Notes under the pieces: model-generated
The model's input: the letters and a program-made list of their open reading frames with translations, nothing else
Told to the model about the DNA's origin: nothing
Database searches by the model: none
Program-made: the position numbers and the translations under genes
Shown: positions 18,769 through 21,866 of the stretch, in pieces
How positions within the stretch are numbered: position 1 is the stretch's first letter
How the letters are laid out: every line of letters begins with the position of its first letter
Origin: a virus
IMG/VR virus record: IMGVR_UViG_3300042876_000160
Span: 1 to 21,866 of that record
Reading direction: 5' to 3' (one strand)
DNA length: 21,866 nt

Positions 18769-21022
18769 TGGATCTGCTTACACATTAATTAAACCGGGCA
18801 ACTATCCAAGCAGGGATAAGATATTTATTACTGACTCCTTGGATGATCTATTCGCTTTCATCCAGGACCTGAAGGAAGGCGAAGTTGTTGCGGTAGACTT
18901 TGAGACTAATGGTTTACCTATTCCCTCCTCAGGATTCAGAGCTGTAGGTATCTCCTTAGCAGGAGATCCAGGTGCAATCTACTGCGACTTAAGGGGGCAG
19001 AATGAATTGGATGTCAGGGACATTCTTAATACCCTATCTTCTAAAGTAAATCTTATAGCACACAATGTTATGTACGACGGGTCAGTATGGCTTAAGCTTA
19101 CAGGGCAACACGCAAATTGGAAGTACTGTACTTATGGACTGGCTAGGCAATGGGCCACGGAAGGCTGGTATGAGCAGCGTTGGGGTCTTAAACATTTGAT
19201 GGTTGAGCTTCTCGGGTGGGACACTCCCAACACTACGGACTTGGATGGGTGGTTATCCTCTCAAGGGTACATCAAAGGTAACAGACAAGGTAACCCTGAC
19301 TACTCCAAAATGTCCCTAGCTCCTCTAGATATCCTAGGTAAGTACGGTGCTTTGGATGCTGAGGCAACGTGGCTTCTCTACCATGAAATTTTTAAACCTT
19401 TAATGGAAGAGTTCCCGGCACATGTCAGTCAATATCATACAGAGTTCTTTATACAGAATGTTCTTCTTCTTATTGATCAGCAGCATTCGGGTATTCTTAT
19501 AGATACACAGAAGTTATTACAGTACAAGGAAACTTTAAAGATCCAGATTGAGGAAGCTAGAGTTAGGGCTATCAATCATCCGGATGTCCTTCCCATCCTT
19601 ATAAAGTTCTGGGAGAACCAAGTTAAAGAATTAGAAAAGCTAGAGCCAGTTAAATATAAAGTCGTAAAGCTTGGCAATCCTCCCGCTCAATTTAAAAAGG
19701 ATGGTACCCCAAGTAAGAACTATGAGAAGTGGTTAATCAAAAGCCAGAAGCCTAAAGAGATTACAATCAATTGGAAGAAGTGGGAACGTAAACTAGATGA
19801 GCTTAAAGCTAAACACATAAACGTATTCAATCTTAATAGTAATAAACAGTTGCAGTGGTTGTTATATGAGAACCTATTCTCCTACACTGTAGTTCGGGAA
19901 CACCTGATGGATAGGCCAGGGCTTATCTCTGTTAGGCTATCGGATAAAGAAGAGATTGAACTAGACATGACAGACTCTGGGTCTCTGCCTACGGATGGGG
20001 CTAGCCTTATTCAGATGGGAGAGGTCGGAGTCCTGATCGATAAGTATAAAGAGTTACTTAAAGTAGATACATTCATTGATGCGACGTTAGCCTTCTCCTC
20101 TGAAGATGGTAGAGTACACCCAGAATTTAAAGCGCCTGGAACTTTAACAGGGAGGTTAGCTGGGGGTGGAGATCTTAAAGGGCATAAGCTAAACATCCAG
20201 CAGCTTCCAAAAGTGCGTGGATACTTGGAGACTTGGGTATCTGACCCAGGTAAAATTATTATCCAAGCTGACTTCTCTGCTTTGGAGAACGTAGTCCTTG
20301 CAGAACTTAGTCGGGATAAAGCATTGTTTGATTTGTATGGACCGGGTAGACCTAATCAGGACATCTACTTATATACAGGGGCAGGCATTGCCGCTATCCA
20401 GAAGAACATTCTTAAATCTGGATATGATCCACAGAATCCTACGGATGAAGCTATTGCTAAAGCTAAGAAGGAAGCTAAAAAGGAAAGAGGTATTAGTAAG
20501 GTACTTGTTCTATCCAGTGGATACGGAGCAGGTCCTCACAAGATATGGAAGACATTGAAGGCACAGAAGGTAGATGTATCTCTGCAAGAAGTAAAGCAGA
20601 TGCATCAAGATTACTGGAACTTATATAAAGGTATTAAAGACTTTGAGGCCGATGTAGAAAGGGAGTGGTACCAGAATAAAGGTTGGGTCCTGAATGGATT
20701 AGGTCGCCCTATCGGAATCTTCCACCAAAAGAAAAAGGATTTAGTTAACAGAGTAATCCAGAGTACTGGTCACGACTGCCTGATGATTGTAATCGTGTTC
20801 CTTAAGGAGGAACTAGATAAGGAAGGGATTGAGTGGATGCCTTGGATCATTGACCTGCATGATGAGCTTATGTTTCAGGTTAATTTAAAAGATAAAGAAA
20901 AGGCTATGGCTTGTGTTGACAGAGCAGTCAAGCGCCTTAACCTATTTTTGGGTGGGGAGATCCCACTTAAGATGGAACCTGGAGCATTCACAAACTTGGC
21001 CGATATTAAAGTGGAGTCTTAA
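18761..21022 (+). CDS. Family A DNA polymerase with 3'-5' exonuclease
   Basis: A 753-residue replicative polymerase. Exonuclease motifs: VAVDFETNG (Exo I, Asp47/Glu49 approx.), AHNVMYDGS (Exo II) and YGALDAEAT (Exo III). Polymerase motif A is ADFSALENVVLAEL (near 503-516), where the usual Arg two positions after the Glu is replaced by Val. Motif B is a Lys followed by the YG of SSGYGAG (about 580-590). Motif C is DLHDELMF (His-Asp-Glu near 700-702). There is no 5'-3' exonuclease domain, as in other phage family A polymerases. A charged helical insert at about 275-360 is unlike short forms. It overlaps the preceding gene by 8 bases. Confidence 0.93.
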   Translation: MNNGSAYTLIKPGNYPSRDKIFITDSLDDLFAFIQDLKEGEVVAVDFETNGLPIPSSGFRAVGISLAGDPGAIYCDLRGQNELDVRDILNTLSSKVNLIAHNVMYDGSVWLKLTGQHANWKYCTYGLARQWATEGWYEQRWGLKHLMVELLGWDTPNTTDLDGWLSSQGYIKGNRQGNPDYSKMSLAPLDILGKYGALDAEATWLLYHEIFKPLMEEFPAHVSQYHTEFFIQNVLLLIDQQHSGILIDTQKLLQYKETLKIQIEEARVRAINHPDVLPILIKFWENQVKELEKLEPVKYKVVKLGNPPAQFKKDGTPSKNYEKWLIKSQKPKEITINWKKWERKLDELKAKHINVFNLNSNKQLQWLLYENLFSYTVVREHLMDRPGLISVRLSDKEEIELDMTDSGSLPTDGASLIQMGEVGVLIDKYKELLKVDTFIDATLAFSSEDGRVHPEFKAPGTLTGRLAGGGDLKGHKLNIQQLPKVRGYLETWVSDPGKIIIQADFSALENVVLAELSRDKALFDLYGPGRPNQDIYLYTGAGIAAIQKNILKSGYDPQNPTDEAIAKAKKEAKKERGISKVLVLSSGYGAGPHKIWKTLKAQKVDVSLQEVKQMHQDYWNLYKGIKDFEADVEREWYQNKGWVLNGLGRPIGIFHQKKKDLVNRVIQSTGHDCLMIVIVFLKEELDKEGIEWMPWIIDLHDELMFQVNLKDKEKAMACVDRAVKRLNLFLGGEIPLKMEPGAFTNLADIKVES

Positions 21023-21027
21023 CCTAG

Positions 21028-21168
21028 ATGCAAACATCTCTTATCACAAAAGAACAAGCAGAGCTTGCACTCAAGATTGCAACTTCTGATTATCATAGGT
21101 GGGATACTATGGTATATGAATTCATGATTGCTTTAGGACTAGATCCAGAAGAGGAGACAAATGAATAA
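21028..21168 (+). CDS. 46-residue helical protein, unrecognised
   Basis: ATG 21028 lies 5 bases after the polymerase stop, with GTGGAG about 11 bases upstream inside the polymerase gene. The peptide begins MQTSLITKEQAELALKIATS, continues DYHRWDTMVYEFMIALGLDP and ends EEETNE; two acidic amphipathic helices. No family recognised. Its stop overlaps the next ATG by 8 bases, keeping the packed pattern of this operon. Confidence 0.58.
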   Translation: MQTSLITKEQAELALKIATSDYHRWDTMVYEFMIALGLDPEEETNE

Positions 21169-21373
21169 CGTTACTGTATAGAAAAGAGTGAAGGTAGTGT
21201 ATAGCTTGGATCCTCCCGGAAAGTTAGAGACTGGAGTGGAACCAGTAGCCGACCTTATGCTTACTGATAAAGAACTTAAGCAGATTGAATTTACATTTAT
21301 GGACTTTAAACAAACACAAAAAGACTTAAGTCAAAGAGTCCTAGCTAAAAGAGGGATAAACTATTCAACATGA
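21161..21373 (+). CDS. Small protein gene interrupted by an early in-frame amber codon
   Basis: ATG 21161 has a near-perfect GAGGAG ribosome site 4 bases upstream and overlaps the preceding stop, like its neighbours. After six codons (MNNVTV) the frame meets TAG (21179-21181), then stays open for 64 more codons: KRVKVVYSLDPPGKLETGVE, and on to a helical basic end (LKQIEFTFMDFKQTQKDLSQ, VLAKRGINYST). The next gene begins in the last bases of this frame, so the frame looks real. It may be read through, restarted at GTG 21188 (giving 61 residues, weak ribosome site), inactivated by a CAG-to-TAG change, or a sequencing error. No family recognised. Confidence 0.5.
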
Positions 21374-21866
21374 CAATTCATAAATATAATAAAGACTTAA
21401 TCCTTAAAGGTACATTCATATCTATTGACCCAAGCTCAGGCAGTAACTCTAGTATGCCTGCCTATGCAGTATATAAAGAATCGCGCCTTATATCTAGCGG
21501 CACAATAGAACTTAACCTTAATAAAGATTTGATGTATAGACTTGCCGACTTAACTAAACAGCTAGGTAAAGTCCTGGAAGAATACCCTGATATTAACTTA
21601 GCAGTAGTAGAGAACATCCCAGTTATACCGGGTAAGTTTTCGCACCATTCTTTATCCTCGCTTATGAAAAGCGTAGGGGCTATAGCCGGGGCTTTCGACC
21701 CAGACACTATAACCTTTATTGAAATCATGCCTAGGACTTGGCGTAAGTTTGCAGGAGAAGGGTACCAGAAAACTGATGTAGGGGATGCTATCCAGATTGG
21801 CCGGGCTGCTATCGAATTAGCTAAGCTACTTAAAGAGCCTAAAGAGAAAAAGAGCAAGAAGGCTTG
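21370..21866 (+). CDS. RuvC-like Holliday junction resolvase (cut by right edge)
   Basis: At least 165 residues from ATG 21370, with no stop before the right edge. RNase H-fold acidic residues are visible: Asp in FISIDPSSGS (about 20), Glu in LAVVENIP (about 81), and the Asp residues of KTDVGDAIQI (about 137-140), followed by a helix and a Lys-rich tail. This is the RuvC-type layout; such phage enzymes cut branched DNA before packaging and during recombination. The fourth acidic residue and C-terminus may lie beyond the window. The start overlaps the previous stop by 4 bases. A non-resolvase RNase H-like nuclease is the main alternative. Confidence 0.68.
   Translation, partial: MTIHKYNKDLILKGTFISIDPSSGSNSSMPAYAVYKESRLISSGTIELNLNKDLMYRLADLTKQLGKVLEEYPDINLAVVENIPVIPGKFSHHSLSSLMKSVGAIAGAFDPDTITFIEIMPRTWRKFAGEGYQKTDVGDAIQIGRAAIELAKLLKEPKEKKSKKA

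Noticed and set aside
21179-21181. Genome-wide recoding of TAG as a sense codon
   Set aside because: TAG ends the genes at 8351, 11784 and 13651, and reading on past 13651 runs out of frame through the holin gene, so TAG works as a stop.

Overview
The window is part of the genome of a tailed double-stranded DNA bacteriophage (Caudoviricetes type). The evidence is a complete head-packaging order on one strand and a lysis plus replication block on the other, with almost no space between genes. The portal most resembles the P22-type family, which hints at a short-tailed virus, but no tail genes are in the window to confirm this. The host cannot be named. Exported lysis proteins, sigma70-like promoters and a DnaA-box-like sequence point to an ordinary, probably Gram-negative, bacterium. 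TAA is the commonest stop codon, and the three TAG stops look genuine, so the standard code applies.

Left arm, minus strand (1-6969): read leftward, the order is a small winged-helix-like protein, probable small terminase, a fibre-like virion protein, large terminase, a 100-residue protein, portal, scaffold, and the start of the major capsid gene, which runs off the left edge. A strong promoter precedes the first gene so closely that its message may be leaderless. A second strong promoter lies between portal and scaffold and would boost scaffold and capsid.

Centre (7006-7896): an 890-base gene-free control region separates the divergent arms. It holds a rightward promoter and a rho-independent terminator that bracket about 270 bases of highly structured non-coding sequence (a candidate phage RNA). 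It also holds two 16-base direct repeats, one containing a perfect DnaA box, beside AT-rich DNA (candidate replication origin). A long hairpin follows. Last comes the early promoter, with a 27-base near-palindrome over its predicted start site (candidate operator).

Right arm, plus strand: 7897-11784 holds about a dozen small, mostly unrecognised early genes, several of them AT-rich and several encoding tiny membrane proteins, plus a hexapeptide-repeat protein. 11821-13799 is a lysis cassette: T7-lysozyme-like amidase, an exported ClpP-like serine protease, an exported lytic transglycosylase, and a two-helix holin candidate. From 13805 to the right edge is a DNA metabolism block: AAA+ ATPase, small proteins, a dATP/dGTP diphosphohydrolase-like protein, a Cas4/RecB-like Fe-S nuclease, a basic probably abundant small protein, a branched structured RNA candidate, a family A DNA polymerase and a RuvC-like resolvase cut by the right edge. 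Most genes here overlap by a few bases, suggesting coupled translation.

The items most worth following up are the central non-coding RNA candidate, the origin/operator region, the branched RNA at 18230-18309, the exported ClpP-like protease among the lysis genes, and an early in-frame amber codon in the gene at 21161.
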